Notes: generated by a model not told the origin, from the letters alone. 64,000 bases of DNA from Cognatundibacterium crateris (GCF_010078235.1 NZ_JAABOS010000001.1:434001-498000), one strand, 5' to 3'. Positions 35,827-43,794 are shown, counted from the first letter of the stretch. Translations and numbers: made by a program.

Positions 35827-35884
35827 GCCTAACCCATCCATCAAGCGGGACGCCTTGCAGCGCCCCTTTTGTCAAACGTTAGGC
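35827..35884 (+). repeat. attC of the 85-aa gene cassette
   Basis: R'' GCCTAAC, R' GTTAGGC, 58 bp, arms GCGGGACGCC and GCGCCCC. Confidence 0.82.
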
Positions 35885-36064
35885 ACATCGTCTTGATTAA
35901 GTGAGTTTTCAGGCCATCAGTCAAAACATTACCCGGAACTTTTTACACCAGGCTCACCTTAGTTTTTGACGCAAGCAAACCGGTGACACCCTGTTTCTTT
36001 ATTGCCAATCTCATCACCCCGCTTTACAATCAGTCATCATTTTTTATCAGGGTCAGCGTGCGTT

Positions 36065-36142
36065 ATGTCTCACCGCTCAACTACCAGCCTAACGAACCGT
36101 TGCAGCGGATCGTCTGCGGCGCCCGTTGAACTCAAACGTTAG
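36065..36142 (+). CDS. Leader peptide of promoter cassette 5
   Basis: 25 residues starting MSHRSTTSLTNRCSG; TAG in the R' box, 11 bases before the next ATG. Confidence 0.38.
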   Translation: MSHRSTTSLTNRCSGSSAAPVELKR

Positions 36143-36144
36143 GC
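36087..36144 (+). repeat. attC of promoter cassette 5
   Basis: R'' GCCTAAC, R' GTTAGGC, 58 bp. Confidence 0.85.
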
Positions 36145-36153
36145 AAAATACTC

Positions 36154-36693
36154 ATGAACCGCGAATTGATCACTTGGATGCAAAAAAGGGCCGCGAATGG
36201 CGCAGTTGGCGCATCAACGATTAGGGGAATGGCTCCGGCTGGAACTGCGACAATAATCAAAGACTATTTACGCAGAATGGACATCAAATTCGTCAAGGCA
36301 CGTACTGAATCTAGTTTTGAAAAAAAACTTGATGTAGTTACTGATGGGCTTCTGAAGGCTCTCCCTCATGGTTCAAAGCATTGGGGCATGGCCAGAAAGT
36401 GTGTGAATATCTTTTTACGCAACTGCCTATACAATAGATATTTATGCAGCCACTACAAATTAGAACGGCTAGAAGAGTGGCTCGAAATCCCTTTGGATAG
36501 TCATGTCGGAAAAGGCCTCATCGCACATACGGAAAAAGGTTCTTTGCCGAAGTGGGAAAAAGTGATTGCGCTGACTCGCGAGCAAAGCAACCAATATCAA
36601 CAAGCCGCTCGTAATCTGGCCAAGAAGAAACGTGTTTGCCGGGTTCATCTTGATGATTGGCTATACAGAGGCGAGCATGTCACTCAGGCCTAA
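36154..36693 (+). CDS. Cassette-encoded basic unknown protein (179 aa)
   Basis: A basic, mostly helical soluble protein (MNRELITWMQKRAANGAVGA, then GSKHWGMARKCVNIFLRNCLYNRYL and LAKKKRVCRVHLDDWLY). The charge suggests nucleic-acid contact, but no domain was recognised. It ends QA with the stop in the attC R'' box. It is the first gene behind leader 5 and has no ribosome site. Confidence 0.65.
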   Translation: MNRELITWMQKRAANGAVGASTIRGMAPAGTATIIKDYLRRMDIKFVKARTESSFEKKLDVVTDGLLKALPHGSKHWGMARKCVNIFLRNCLYNRYLCSHYKLERLEEWLEIPLDSHVGKGLIAHTEKGSLPKWEKVIALTREQSNQYQQAARNLAKKKRVCRVHLDDWLYRGEHVTQA

Positions 36694-36772
36694 CCCGGCG
36701 CTCGACCTAGCTCCCTTCGGCCGCTGGACGCTGCGCGAAAAGCCGCGCAGGCTGGTTATTTCTACGTTAGGA
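36688..36772 (+). repeat. attC of the 179-aa gene cassette
   Basis: R'' GCCTAAC, R' GTTAGGA, 85 bp, arms CTGCGCG and CGCGCAG as in the sites at 30067 and 38492. Confidence 0.8.
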
Positions 36773-36777
36773 CTCTC

Positions 36778-37254
36778 ATGCACCTACTGAGCCCGAGCGA
36801 ATACCAACCGATCGCTGCCCAAGTGGTCGAGGAGGTCGCTCGAGAAGTCACGCGGCTAATTCCAGGCTGCCGAGTCGAACACGTAGGCTCGTCTGCTATT
36901 CCGGGCGTTGTCTCGAAGGGCGACATTGATGTTTGCGTTGTCGTTCCTGCACAACAACATCAGAGTGTCGTCACAGCTCTTGAATTGGCCGGCTACGCTG
37001 TGAAGCGCGATACGCTGCGCACACCGGAGCTCTGTATGTTGCTGAGCCCTCGTGCCAACGTTGACGTTGCACTTCATGTGGTAGCGGAGGGCTCCCGCTT
37101 CGAGTTCTTCATGCGTTTCCGGGACGCGTTGCTGGCAAGTCCAACGCTCGTCAAGCAATACAACGAGGTAAAACAAAACGCCTGTGGCATGAGTCCCGAA
37201 GAGTACCGAAATGCAAAGTCTGCCTTCATCGCGTCCGTCTTGCGCACGGCCTAA
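36778..37254 (+). CDS. GrpB/UPF0157 nucleotidyltransferase-like protein
   Basis: A 158-residue member of the GrpB family (nucleotidyltransferase fold). Its hallmark VEHVGSSAIPGVVSKGDIDVCV is at residues 34-55 and contains the GSS and DID catalytic elements of the fold. EFFMRFRDALLASPTLVKQYNEVK near the C-terminus is also typical. The substrate of the family is not established; these proteins are often found in cassette arrays. It ends TA with its stop in the attC. Confidence 0.88.
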   Translation: MHLLSPSEYQPIAAQVVEEVAREVTRLIPGCRVEHVGSSAIPGVVSKGDIDVCVVVPAQQHQSVVTALELAGYAVKRDTLRTPELCMLLSPRANVDVALHVVAEGSRFEFFMRFRDALLASPTLVKQYNEVKQNACGMSPEEYRNAKSAFIASVLRTA

Positions 37255-37338
37255 CCAGTCCGTCAACGGAACGCCAAAATGCTGCGCATTTTGGTTCCCT
37301 CCTCTGCACTCCGGCGCCCGTTACGTCCAACATTAGGC
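37249..37338 (+). repeat. attC of the GrpB cassette
   Basis: R'' GCCTAAC, R' ATTAGGC, 90 bp, arms CCAAAATGCTGCGCATTTTGG forming a local hairpin. Confidence 0.78.
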
Positions 37339-37344
37339 ATTTCA

Positions 37345-37671
37345 ATGACGACTGCATTTGAATATGAATCATGGCTAATTGAAACAGGCGATATCGTTAT
37401 TAGCAAAGAAGTACAAAGCAGCGCTGCAAGCCTCACGCCTCATGAAAGGCTAATTTACTGTGTTTGGGTCGCAGACTATGGGATGCGAAATGCCGGCGAC
37501 TTAGAGACTGCAAGGGAGTTATACCCTTTTTTTCAAAGCGAGGCATGCACACTTGCAAGAAAATTATCACTCCAATACACATTGGACACTTTTTCTTTGT
37601 CAGAAAATGAATTGTGTTCGCAATATTTTGATCGTTTTGAGGGTGTCTGCAATGAACTTAAAAATGCCTAA
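37345..37671 (+). CDS. Cassette-encoded unknown acidic protein (108 aa)
   Basis: A soluble acidic helical protein (TPHERLIYCVWVADYGMRNAGDLETARELYPFF). The layout recalls small domains with a conserved YGxRNAGDL turn, but no family is named. The start at 37345 follows the R' box by six bases; an earlier ATG at 37279 is inside the attC and was rejected. It ends NA through the attC-encoded stop. Confidence 0.62.
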   Translation: MTTAFEYESWLIETGDIVISKEVQSSAASLTPHERLIYCVWVADYGMRNAGDLETARELYPFFQSEACTLARKLSLQYTLDTFSLSENELCSQYFDRFEGVCNELKNA

Positions 37672-37725
37672 CCAATCATTCAAGCGGGACTGGCTAAAGC
37701 CAGCCCCTTAATTCAAACGTTAGGC
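37666..37725 (+). repeat. attC of the 108-aa gene cassette
   Basis: R'' GCCTAAC, R' GTTAGGC, 60 bp, arms GGGACTGGCT and AGCCAGCCCC. Confidence 0.85.
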
Positions 37726-37985
37726 ACATTGTATTGATTGAGTGAGTTTTCGGACAATTAGTCAAAACACTACCCGAGATTTTTCACACCAGGCTCACCT
37801 TCGTTTTTGACACCAGCAAACCGGTGACACCCTGTTTCTTTATTGCCAATCTCATCGCCCCGCTTTACAATCAGTCATCATTTTTTATCAGGGTCAGCGT
37901 GCGTTATGTTTCACCACTCAACTACCAGCCTAACGAACCGTTGCAGCGGATCGCCTGCGCCGCACGCTGAACTCAAACGTTGGGC
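37719..37985 (+). repeat. Promoter cassette copy 6
   Basis: 260 bp. The promoter TTGCCA 37843-37848 and TACAAT 37866-37871 have 17 bp spacing. The leader starts at 37906 and the attC is 37928-37985. The R' box is GTTGGGC, so the usual leader stop is lost. It precedes genes at 37996 and 38582. Confidence 0.87.
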
Positions 37986-37995
37986 GATTCTGTAA
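37906..37995 (+). CDS. Extended leader peptide of promoter cassette 6, abutting the next gene
   Basis: TAG to TGG in the R' box lengthens the peptide to 29 residues. It now stops with TAA at 37993-37995, directly followed by the ATG of the next gene. This is the tightest leader/gene junction in the array. Confidence 0.42.
   Translation: MFHHSTTSLTNRCSGSPAPHAELKRWAIL
37928..37985 (+). repeat. attC of promoter cassette 6
   Basis: R'' GCCTAAC, R' GTTGGGC, 58 bp. Confidence 0.82.
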
Positions 37996-38484
37996 ATGGC
38001 CGTTTGGCAATTCACCACCTGCCTGGTCCCGAAAAGTTGGGCCACCGCCAACGCTGGTAACGCAAGTTTGCTTTCCAGTGATGACGGTTTTGATAGCTCG
38101 ATTGCATGGATGGATTTGACTATTGATCGCTGTAGCTTCGATGAAGCGTTCGACAAAGTTCTTGGCAGACGCAAAGCCTGGCACGAAAATCAAACTGCGT
38201 GGGGTGACGAGCAACGAACTGATATCCAGCTGTGGATCGAGCAAGGACGTATTGAAGAAATCCAGCTTCGACTGAACCTAAATGAAGACTTGGAACCATT
38301 TCTTTCCAGGTTCTGCGAAGCACTAGATGGACTCGACTGCATTGTCTTCGTACCTGAAACGAAACAACTACTTCCTCTTGCACCGGATACAATAATCCGA
38401 GCAGCTTTAGCATCAACGGCCGCATCGTTCGTCAAAGACCCACATGCCTACTTGTCAAAACTCTCAAGGGAAACGAGTTCGTGA
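37996..38484 (+). CDS. Cassette-encoded unknown protein (162 aa)
   Basis: A soluble protein (MAVWQFTTCLVPKSWATANAG, then DIQLWIEQGRIEEIQLRLNLNEDLEPFL and PHAYLSKL) resembling small immunity-type domains in overall layout; no family was named. Its ATG directly follows the leader stop TAA, with no separate ribosome site, so coupling is very likely. Confidence 0.66.
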   Translation: MAVWQFTTCLVPKSWATANAGNASLLSSDDGFDSSIAWMDLTIDRCSFDEAFDKVLGRRKAWHENQTAWGDEQRTDIQLWIEQGRIEEIQLRLNLNEDLEPFLSRFCEALDGLDCIVFVPETKQLLPLAPDTIIRAALASTAASFVKDPHAYLSKLSRETSS

Positions 38485-38491
38485 ATATATT

Positions 38492-38578
38492 GCCTAACCT
38501 GGCGTTCAACCCTGTTCGCATCACTCTCTGGACACTGTGCGATGAATCCGCGCAGCGCTGGTTAGCTCTACGTTAGCC
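38492..38578 (+). repeat. attC of the 162-aa gene cassette
   Basis: R'' GCCTAAC, R' GTTAGCC, 87 bp, similar to the site at 30067. Confidence 0.8.
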
Positions 38579-38581
38579 TCT

Positions 38582-39022
38582 ATGAGACGACTCGCAACCG
38601 ACATACTCTTCTTTACCCTAGCACTAGTTGGAACAGCTTGCCTGCGGCTTCAAATCGAACTGCGTCTTAACCAATTAGAGCTTGATTACTTGTCTGATGC
38701 CCTCTTTCCCGTCCTTGACGTCTACACAATGCTCTCTGCGCTCTCGTATGCAATAGCATTCTTTCTTGGCGGAGCAATGACTTGGATTGTTCTTCGACGG
38801 AGACCGTCAGCGGTGTGGGTGGCGGTTACCGTTGGAGTCATTTTTATCGCAGCTTGCGCTGCGGTCAGATTGCCAGAACCTCTGACTTCGCACGCTCCCG
38901 CGACTAAATTCGGCATTTGGGTTCTGTATTGGACAAATCTATGGGGGCCGCCATCATTTGCATTCGTCGGCGCAATTTCCATGCGCGGCCTGTATAAGGT
39001 TTTGCCGAAAAATGTGGGCTAA
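38582..39022 (+). CDS. Cassette-encoded membrane protein (146 aa)
   Basis: About four membrane helices (residues 7-22, 48-72, 78-98 and 107-135). The ATG follows the R' box by three bases. It is the second gene behind promoter cassette 6. No family was recognised. Confidence 0.62.
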   Translation: MRRLATDILFFTLALVGTACLRLQIELRLNQLELDYLSDALFPVLDVYTMLSALSYAIAFFLGGAMTWIVLRRRPSAVWVAVTVGVIFIAACAAVRLPEPLTSHAPATKFGIWVLYWTNLWGPPSFAFVGAISMRGLYKVLPKNVG

Positions 39023-39079
39023 CCGATCGTTCGAGCAAACTCGCGTAGGCAAGCTGCTACGAGCCTGCTCAGGTTAGGC
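39017..39079 (+). repeat. attC of the 146-aa membrane protein cassette
   Basis: R'' GGCTAAC (contains the stop), R' GTTAGGC, 63 bp. Confidence 0.8.
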
Positions 39080-39259
39080 ATACCGTATTAATCGAGTGAG
39101 TTTTCAGGCTATTAGTCAAAGCACTACCCTGAACTTTTCACGCCAGACCCATCTTCTTTTTTACACAAACAAACTACTGACGAGCTGTTTCTTTATTGCC
39201 AATTCCATTGGTCCACTTTGCAATTAGCTATCATTTTTTCATCAGGACCAGCGCACAGT

Positions 39260-39337
39260 ATGTGTCTCCACTCAACACCCAGCCTAACGAGCCACTGCAG
39301 CGGATCACCTGCGGCGACCGCTGGACTCAAACGTTAG
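39260..39337 (+). CDS. Leader peptide of promoter cassette 7
   Basis: 25 residues starting MCLHSTPSLTSHCSG; TAG in the R' box. The next gene starts 50 bases further on, too far for direct coupling. Confidence 0.32.
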   Translation: MCLHSTPSLTSHCSGSPAATAGLKR

Positions 39338-39339
39338 GA
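39282..39339 (+). repeat. attC of promoter cassette 7
   Basis: R'' GCCTAAC, R' GTTAGGA, 58 bp. Confidence 0.82.
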
Positions 39340-39387
39340 CGCTTTGACGCGGTCATAAAATTAATTTTTTGCATATATAGGTGATAA

Positions 39388-40026
39388 ATGGAAAAGCAGA
39401 ATTATTTAATTGAACAACTAATAATGCAGAATCGTTTGTTGAAGCTAATATTGACTGTGCTGGTTGTAACTCTAACAGCCATCGGCTTAATGGCAGCAAG
39501 GGCGCCAGAGGGTGTAACCGAGTCCATTCGAACCAGGGAATTATTGGTGGTCGATAGCAATAACGTAATTCGAGCCAGAGTATCGGGGGATATGCCAGAT
39601 GCGATGATGGCAAACGGCCATGTGTCTAAACGCGGGGCCAAGGCAGCTGGCTTTATGATATATGACCAAGAGGGAATAGAACGGGGTGGTTATGTGACGT
39701 TTGACCATGGCAATGCAATGCTTTCCTTGGATTCAAAATATCGCATGGTTGCCAATCTTATTGCTGGCCCTGAAGAAGATGGCGTTTCTGTCTTAAATTT
39801 GCATACAAAAAATTCCTCGTTGGAGCTGCGATCTGACCCTGAAGGTTCAAGATTGAGCGTCTCAAAGGCGAAACGGGTAACCTATCAACATCCGGAGATT
39901 GACACACTTAGTCAGGGCAAGTGCAGGAGCTACAAAGATTTGGAAAAGAAATATCCCGGCGAGGGAGTATGTCTTGATCGATTCTCTCAAGCTACGTGTG
40001 ATAGATGTTTCAAATCTGAACAGTAG
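39388..40026 (+). CDS. Cassette-encoded single-pass membrane protein (212 aa)
   Basis: One membrane helix (about residues 17-37) follows a short cytosolic lead; the rest is a beta-rich outer domain with repeating short strands (RTRELLVVDSNNVIRARVSG, GFMIYDQEGIERGGYVTFD, VLNLHTKNSSLELRS). The C-terminus has four cysteines (CRSY, CLDRF, CDRCF). The pattern of short repeated strands recalls right-handed beta-helix-like envelope proteins. No family was named. Confidence 0.65.
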   Translation: MEKQNYLIEQLIMQNRLLKLILTVLVVTLTAIGLMAARAPEGVTESIRTRELLVVDSNNVIRARVSGDMPDAMMANGHVSKRGAKAAGFMIYDQEGIERGGYVTFDHGNAMLSLDSKYRMVANLIAGPEEDGVSVLNLHTKNSSLELRSDPEGSRLSVSKAKRVTYQHPEIDTLSQGKCRSYKDLEKKYPGEGVCLDRFSQATCDRCFKSEQ

Positions 40027-40096
40027 CTCTCATACTTTTCTCATCTTTTGGCTGGTTTTCTTCGAGTTGGCGTTGTTCTTCGTGGCCTAAATTCAG

Positions 40097-40175
40097 GCCT
40101 AACCTTGCGCTGAAGTGGGATGCCCAAACAGCTGCGCTATTCGGGCTCCGGCGCTGCTTAGCTTTGGCGCTATGC
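40097..40175 (+). repeat. attC with mutated R' box
   Basis: R'' GCCTAAC is intact, but R' reads GCTATGC. Arms GGGATGCCC and GGGCTCC are visible. Confidence 0.65.
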
Positions 40176-40355
40176 ATATCGTATTGATTGAGTGAGTTTT
40201 CGGGCCATCAGTCAAAACACTACCCGGGATTTTTCACAACAGGCTCACCATTCTTTTTAACCCACGCAAACTGCTGATAGCTCGTTTCTTTATTGCCAAT
40301 TCCATCGTCCCACTTTACAATCAGTCATCATTTTTTATCAGGGTCAGCGCGCGTT

Positions 40356-40433
40356 ATGTCTCATCGCTCAACAACCAGCCTAACTAACCGTTGCAGCGGA
40401 TCGCCTGCGGCGCCCGCTGAACTCAAACGTTAA
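40356..40433 (+). CDS. Leader peptide of promoter cassette 8
   Basis: 25 residues starting MSHRSTTSLTNRCSG; the stop is TAA in an R' box altered to GTTAAGG, seven bases before the next ATG. Confidence 0.38.
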   Translation: MSHRSTTSLTNRCSGSPAAPAELKR

Positions 40434-40436
40434 GGC
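40378..40436 (+). repeat. attC of promoter cassette 8
   Basis: R'' GCCTAAC, R' GTTAAGG (one inserted A), 59 bp. Confidence 0.78.
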
Positions 40437-40440
40437 TAGC

Positions 40441-40863
40441 ATGTCAGCATCACCGCAATTCACTCGCTCAATCTGGTTCACAACCGTTTTGGCATTGCTG
40501 GTCGCCTTGGGTACGCAAGTGTTGATCGGCTCCTTGTTGCCCCTCTTTGCTTTTGAGTGGTTCTACGAAATGCCGCCCATGAACCATCCCGTGCTCATCG
40601 CCGGAGAAACATCCTTTTGGCGCGTAGACGCGCTGATTCGCGCGATGTCCTTTGCTATGGGTGCCTTCATTGCTCACCTACTTGCCAAGTCGCACTCTTG
40701 GCAATTGCTTGCCAGTCTCGTGGCAATTTCTATAGCAGACACCTTTTTTGAACAATTCCCTATGCCAGCGACTCCGTGGCAGCTTGGAATTTGGGCTTCA
40801 GCGGCGCCCGCAGGAGCACTACTAGTCGGCGTCCTTTTCCAGACTAGGAAGACCAATGCCTAA
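40441..40863 (+). CDS. Cassette-encoded membrane protein (140 aa)
   Basis: Four membrane helices (about residues 11-37, 64-82, 86-104 and 112-132). It ends NA through the attC-encoded stop. AAGG lies six bases before the ATG. No family was recognised. Confidence 0.64.
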   Translation: MSASPQFTRSIWFTTVLALLVALGTQVLIGSLLPLFAFEWFYEMPPMNHPVLIAGETSFWRVDALIRAMSFAMGAFIAHLLAKSHSWQLLASLVAISIADTFFEQFPMPATPWQLGIWASAAPAGALLVGVLFQTRKTNA

Positions 40864-40905
40864 CTGGTCGGTCAAACTGATGCAGCCTGCCTAGGTAGGT
40901 AGACA
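40858..40905 (+). repeat. Short eroded attC
   Basis: R'' GCCTAAC is intact; R' has become GTAGACA, and the site is only 48 bp. Confidence 0.55.
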
Positions 40906-41161
40906 CACCGTATTAATTGCGTGAGTTTTCAGGCCATCAGTCAAAACACTACCCTGAACTTTTCACATCAGGCTCACCTTCGTTTTTGACACAAGCAAAC
41001 TGCTGATAGCTTGTTTCTTTATTGCCAATTCCATCTCCCCGCTTTACAATCAGTCATCATTTTTATCAGGGTCAGCGCGCGTTATGGCTCACCGCTCAAC
41101 TAGCAGCCTAAGGTATCGTTGTAGCGGGTGGCCTGCGGCGCCTGATGAACTAAAACACCAG
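40899..41161 (+). repeat. Promoter cassette copy 9 (attC decaying)
   Basis: The promoter is intact: TTGCCA 41022-41027 and TACAAT 41045-41050, 17 bp. The leader ATG is at 41084. The attC (41106-41161) has lost its boxes (GCCTAAG and AACACCA), so the leader frame runs on to overlap the next gene. Confidence 0.8.
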
Positions 41162-41168
41162 ATCGCTT

Positions 41169-41873
41169 ATGACGAAGCCAGCACCACATTGTCGAATATC
41201 ACTTATCTTCGCTGAAGAAGCGCCGATTGCAGTCATACTTCGGAAAGGGCCAAGTAAGTGGGTCGAGATGATCAAATGGCATACCCAAGAAGATCGCTTT
41301 GAACATGGGCAATGGTTCAATGGGCGGATTTATAGCGAGCGTTGCGGACTGTCTCCAGACGGAACATTGCTTGTCTATTTTGCGGCCAAGTACGGCACGC
41401 GCAAGAGAAACCCTGAATATAGCAATACGTATACCGTGGTAAGTAAGCCCCCATTTTTTACGGCGCTCGCTATGTGGTCTCAAGGCCATACGTGGGGTGG
41501 TGGCGGTAAATTTATTGACAATAAAACCCTTCGTCTAGCCTATGCGGGCGGAGGATACACCGTCACCCCGCATTCTGGTAAAACAAACCTATATATGGCG
41601 CCAATTAGGGAGCATCATCCGAATCATCCCCCTGGTCCTTTGAACATTGAATTCAATTTGGAAGACTACGACCCAGATAAGAAATTCCGTGACGCCCTCA
41701 ATCCCTATCCGGATTGCGAGTGGTCAGGTAAGGATCAAAGCGGGCGAGGCATTTTTGTTCGATCAGGGGTGCTGTATGCCATCGGCAAAGATGGAGAAGA
41801 GCTCGAACTTAATGATTTCAACCCCGACGCTCCAATGGAAATGCCATCGCCTGAATGGGCAAAGGTTTGGTAG
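41169..41873 (+). CDS. Cassette-encoded unknown protein (234 aa)
   Basis: A soluble protein (SLIFAEEAPIAVILRKGPSKWVEMI, WNTQEDRFEHGQWFNGRI-like strands, CGLSPDGTLLVYFAAKYG). The SPDGTLLVYFA stretch resembles one blade of a WD40-like repeat, but no full propeller is present. It is the first gene behind promoter cassette 9 and has no ribosome site. The family is unknown. Confidence 0.65.
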   Translation: MTKPAPHCRISLIFAEEAPIAVILRKGPSKWVEMIKWHTQEDRFEHGQWFNGRIYSERCGLSPDGTLLVYFAAKYGTRKRNPEYSNTYTVVSKPPFFTALAMWSQGHTWGGGGKFIDNKTLRLAYAGGGYTVTPHSGKTNLYMAPIREHHPNHPPGPLNIEFNLEDYDPDKKFRDALNPYPDCEWSGKDQSGRGIFVRSGVLYAIGKDGEELELNDFNPDAPMEMPSPEWAKVW

Positions 41874-41996
41874 GAACCCGGCGGATCTTGAGCACCCGAT
41901 CTCATCCAACCATCAACACGGACGCCGGGCCAAAAAGCTGCTGTGCGCCGCCGATGTCACACCTTATGTGTCAGCTGATTTTGAAAGGATTGGATA

Positions 41997-42488
41997 ATGC
42001 CGGATAAAAGTCTACATTCACGTATACCCGCCTATAAAGCGGCATTCTCCAGTGGAGAACTCCAAAAGACCTATCAAGATCTGGTTGGCATTGTTCAAAA
42101 TTTAAGAACTGAATTCGCTAAGAAATACAAAAGTGAATACTCGACTGCGAATGTGTTGCATGGATATATAGATTTCACCTACTTCTACTTGCAAAATGAC
42201 TACCTCAAGAAGAAAAAGCTCAAGCTTGCGATTGTCTTCAAGCACCAAAATACAAATTTTGAGCTATGGCTTCTTGGGCAAACAAAGGATGTACAGATTC
42301 TCTATTGGAAAAAACTAAGAGATGTGAAGTGGGTCAATCAGGAAGCAATGCCAGCGTATTCAATTTTTGAAGTTCCCCTGCTTTTGGCTCCAGACTTCGA
42401 TAACTCAACCAAGCTATCGGAATCCATACACAGTCAATTTAAAACGCTGTCACAGGAAATTTTCAATACGCTGGCAGCCTATGAGTAA
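41997..42488 (+). CDS. DUF7000-like protein (163 aa)
   Basis: A soluble protein with GELQKTYQDLVGIVQNLRTEF, then HGYIDFTYFYLQNDYLKKKKLKLAIVFKHQN and FELWLLGQTKDVQILYWK. This order resembles a small family I recall as DUF7000, found in diverse bacteria and of unknown function. The ATG lies two bases after a TAA; AAGGA is 10 bases upstream. A decayed attC follows. Confidence 0.65.
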   Translation: MPDKSLHSRIPAYKAAFSSGELQKTYQDLVGIVQNLRTEFAKKYKSEYSTANVLHGYIDFTYFYLQNDYLKKKKLKLAIVFKHQNTNFELWLLGQTKDVQILYWKKLRDVKWVNQEAMPAYSIFEVPLLLAPDFDNSTKLSESIHSQFKTLSQEIFNTLAAYE

Positions 42489-42492
42489 TGCC

Positions 42493-42550
42493 ACATAACA
42501 CTGCATTCAAGCCGGACGCCTAGCGGTGCCCCTTAATGCAAACTGATCTT
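42493..42550 (+). repeat. Eroded attC after the DUF7000-like gene
   Basis: ACATAAC is recognisable as R'', and the arms GCCGGACGCC and GGTGCCCC remain; the R' box is lost. Confidence 0.45.
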
Positions 42551-42616
42551 CCCCGTGAATGGTACGAGCAGGAAATCGCGAATGTCCGCGCGGAGATCAG
42601 GAACCGTCAGCCCTAA
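42551..42616 (+). pseudogene. 3' remnant of a cassette gene
   Basis: An open end of about 20 codons (LPREWYEQEIANVRAEIRN) runs to a TAA at the R'' box of the next attC, with no start. It looks like the surviving tail of a deleted gene. Confidence 0.4.
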
Positions 42617-42707
42617 CCCACAGGTCGAGGGGAGCGCTCAACAGAGTGGCCGTTGTTCGGTATCCGTCGGACTGCGTACGCCACCCACCACACCCGCAAG
42701 CTTAGGC
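42611..42707 (+). repeat. attC of the deleted cassette
   Basis: R'' CCCTAAC and R' CTTAGGC, 97 bp. Confidence 0.55.
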
Positions 42708-42710
42708 AAA

Positions 42711-42990
42711 ATGGACATGAGTCACTGGCAAACAATTTCTCTTACTTTGCCAGGTGTATTCCTTGTGGGCCGTGATGTCAAAGTGAACGCAGCTTATTTC
42801 GACAAGAATAAAGTCAATGCGCTTTCAGCCGCGAGCAATTCATTACTGCCGCACAGGCTTCTTCAGTCCAATCGGGGAAATTTAAATCGTCTACGCTCAT
42901 GGCTACTTCTTGCTTTCCGAATGAAGTGCACTTGGTGTATCCCTCAGAGTATGAGAAGGGAAATATGACCGAGTCGATGGTTTGATCAGT
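42711..42990 (+). pseudogene. Frameshifted cassette gene
   Basis: From ATG 42711 (or 42717) the frame reads SHWQTISLTLPGVFLVGRD and VNAAYFDKNKVNALSAAS. The plausible continuation, FITAAQASSVQSGKFKSST and EVHLVYPSEYEKGNMTESMV, is in another frame after about position 42835. One indel therefore breaks the gene. The family is unknown. Confidence 0.5.
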
Positions 42991-43197
42991 GTCCGACAAC
43001 AAAACGCTTCTGGTTCTTTATCGGATTTCACCCAGCTACGACGAGTTCAAGAAGGAATCACAGCTGGCTTGTCCGTCCTGACTTAATGTTTGAGGATGAA
43101 ACTGTGATAATATTTTATCTATTGTACGCTGTACTTCGCAGCCCAATTCAACTTTACCTTAAGCTATTTATTCCACACCGGCCTTGCAGGAGAATCC

Positions 43198-43485
43198 ATG
43201 AATCGTTGGCTCGATCTCAATACGAAAAACCGTGTGCAATTCATCATCTTTGTAGCGTTAGGCTGTTTCTTTATTGCTGTACCTTTGATGATACAACAGC
43301 CAGCTTCCACACTTTTGCAACAGTTACCAATTGGCTTCACTATCACCGCTGTGGCGGCAAATCCGGCGAACTATGAAAACGGCGCCGTTCTTAGCTGGTC
43401 GGCGCAACCCATTCATTGCAAGATACTCCTTGTCCTTGCGGCAGTATGTTTCCTTACTTCTATCCCTCTCAAGTGGTTTGTATAG
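43198..43485 (+). CDS. Small membrane protein (95 aa)
   Basis: Two clear membrane helices (about residues 14-32 and 73-92) and a weaker central one. AGGAG lies five bases before the ATG. No family was recognised and no attC was found after it. Confidence 0.58.
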   Translation: MNRWLDLNTKNRVQFIIFVALGCFFIAVPLMIQQPASTLLQQLPIGFTITAVAANPANYENGAVLSWSAQPIHCKILLVLAAVCFLTSIPLKWFV

Positions 43486-43642
43486 CAGATAACCACGCAA
43501 GTGCCCTTCTGCCCATAGTTTAAGCAAGTGCCGGCCGACAGTGTCGCTCTTGGGCGCACTCTGCACTTTGCGCCTGGCCGGTATTGCATCTGCTTTGCTT
43601 ACAAACTGGTTTGCTTTGTTCTATGTCGCCGATTAGAGTCAG

Positions 43643-43704
43643 CGGCCAGGATTTCACCACTTCAATCGTGGTGAATTTTCTGATCATTTGATCCATCCTG
43701 GCCG
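43643..43704. repeat. Nested inverted repeat (cruciform-like)
   Basis: CGGCCAGGAT and ATCCTGGCCG (10 bp perfect) enclose TTCACCAC-N7-GTGGTGAA (8 bp perfect). It lies 90 bp upstream of the 316-residue gene. It could be a structured transcript end, an operator or the remains of an unusual attC-type hairpin. Confidence 0.5.
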
Positions 43705-43794
43705 GAAAATATGAAAAGAATATTTTAGTGAAAGTGAGTCAATTTCTATTCTCGATGCAGATGTGTGCATAAACTTAAATGAGAGGAAAACCAC

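Larger units (their letters stand above)
35878..36144 (+). repeat. Promoter cassette copy 5
   Basis: 260 bp. The promoter TTGCCA 36002-36007 and TACAAT 36025-36030 have 17 bp spacing. The leader is 36065-36142 and the attC 36087-36144. It precedes genes at 36154, 36778 and 37345. Confidence 0.87.
39073..39339 (+). repeat. Promoter cassette copy 7 (weakened -10)
   Basis: 260 bp. TTGCCA is at 39196-39201, but the -10 is TGCAAT at 39219-39224, still 17 bp apart. The leader is 39260-39337 and the attC 39282-39339. It precedes the gene at 39388. Confidence 0.85.
40169..40436 (+). repeat. Promoter cassette copy 8
   Basis: 260 bp between cut sites. The promoter TTGCCA 40293-40298 and TACAAT 40316-40321 have 17 bp spacing. 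The leader is 40356-40433 (stop TAA) and the attC 40378-40436. It precedes the gene at 40441. Confidence 0.85.

Noticed and set aside
29277-41161. The 260-bp repeat as a MITE or insertion sequence
   Set aside because: Each copy is bounded by attC R' boxes, has no terminal inverted repeats of its own and no target duplication; a cassette explains it better.
42555-42968. Continuous frame of 137 codons
   Set aside because: It reads through an attC and joins parts of two cassettes; the pieces are better explained as a gene tail and a frameshifted gene.
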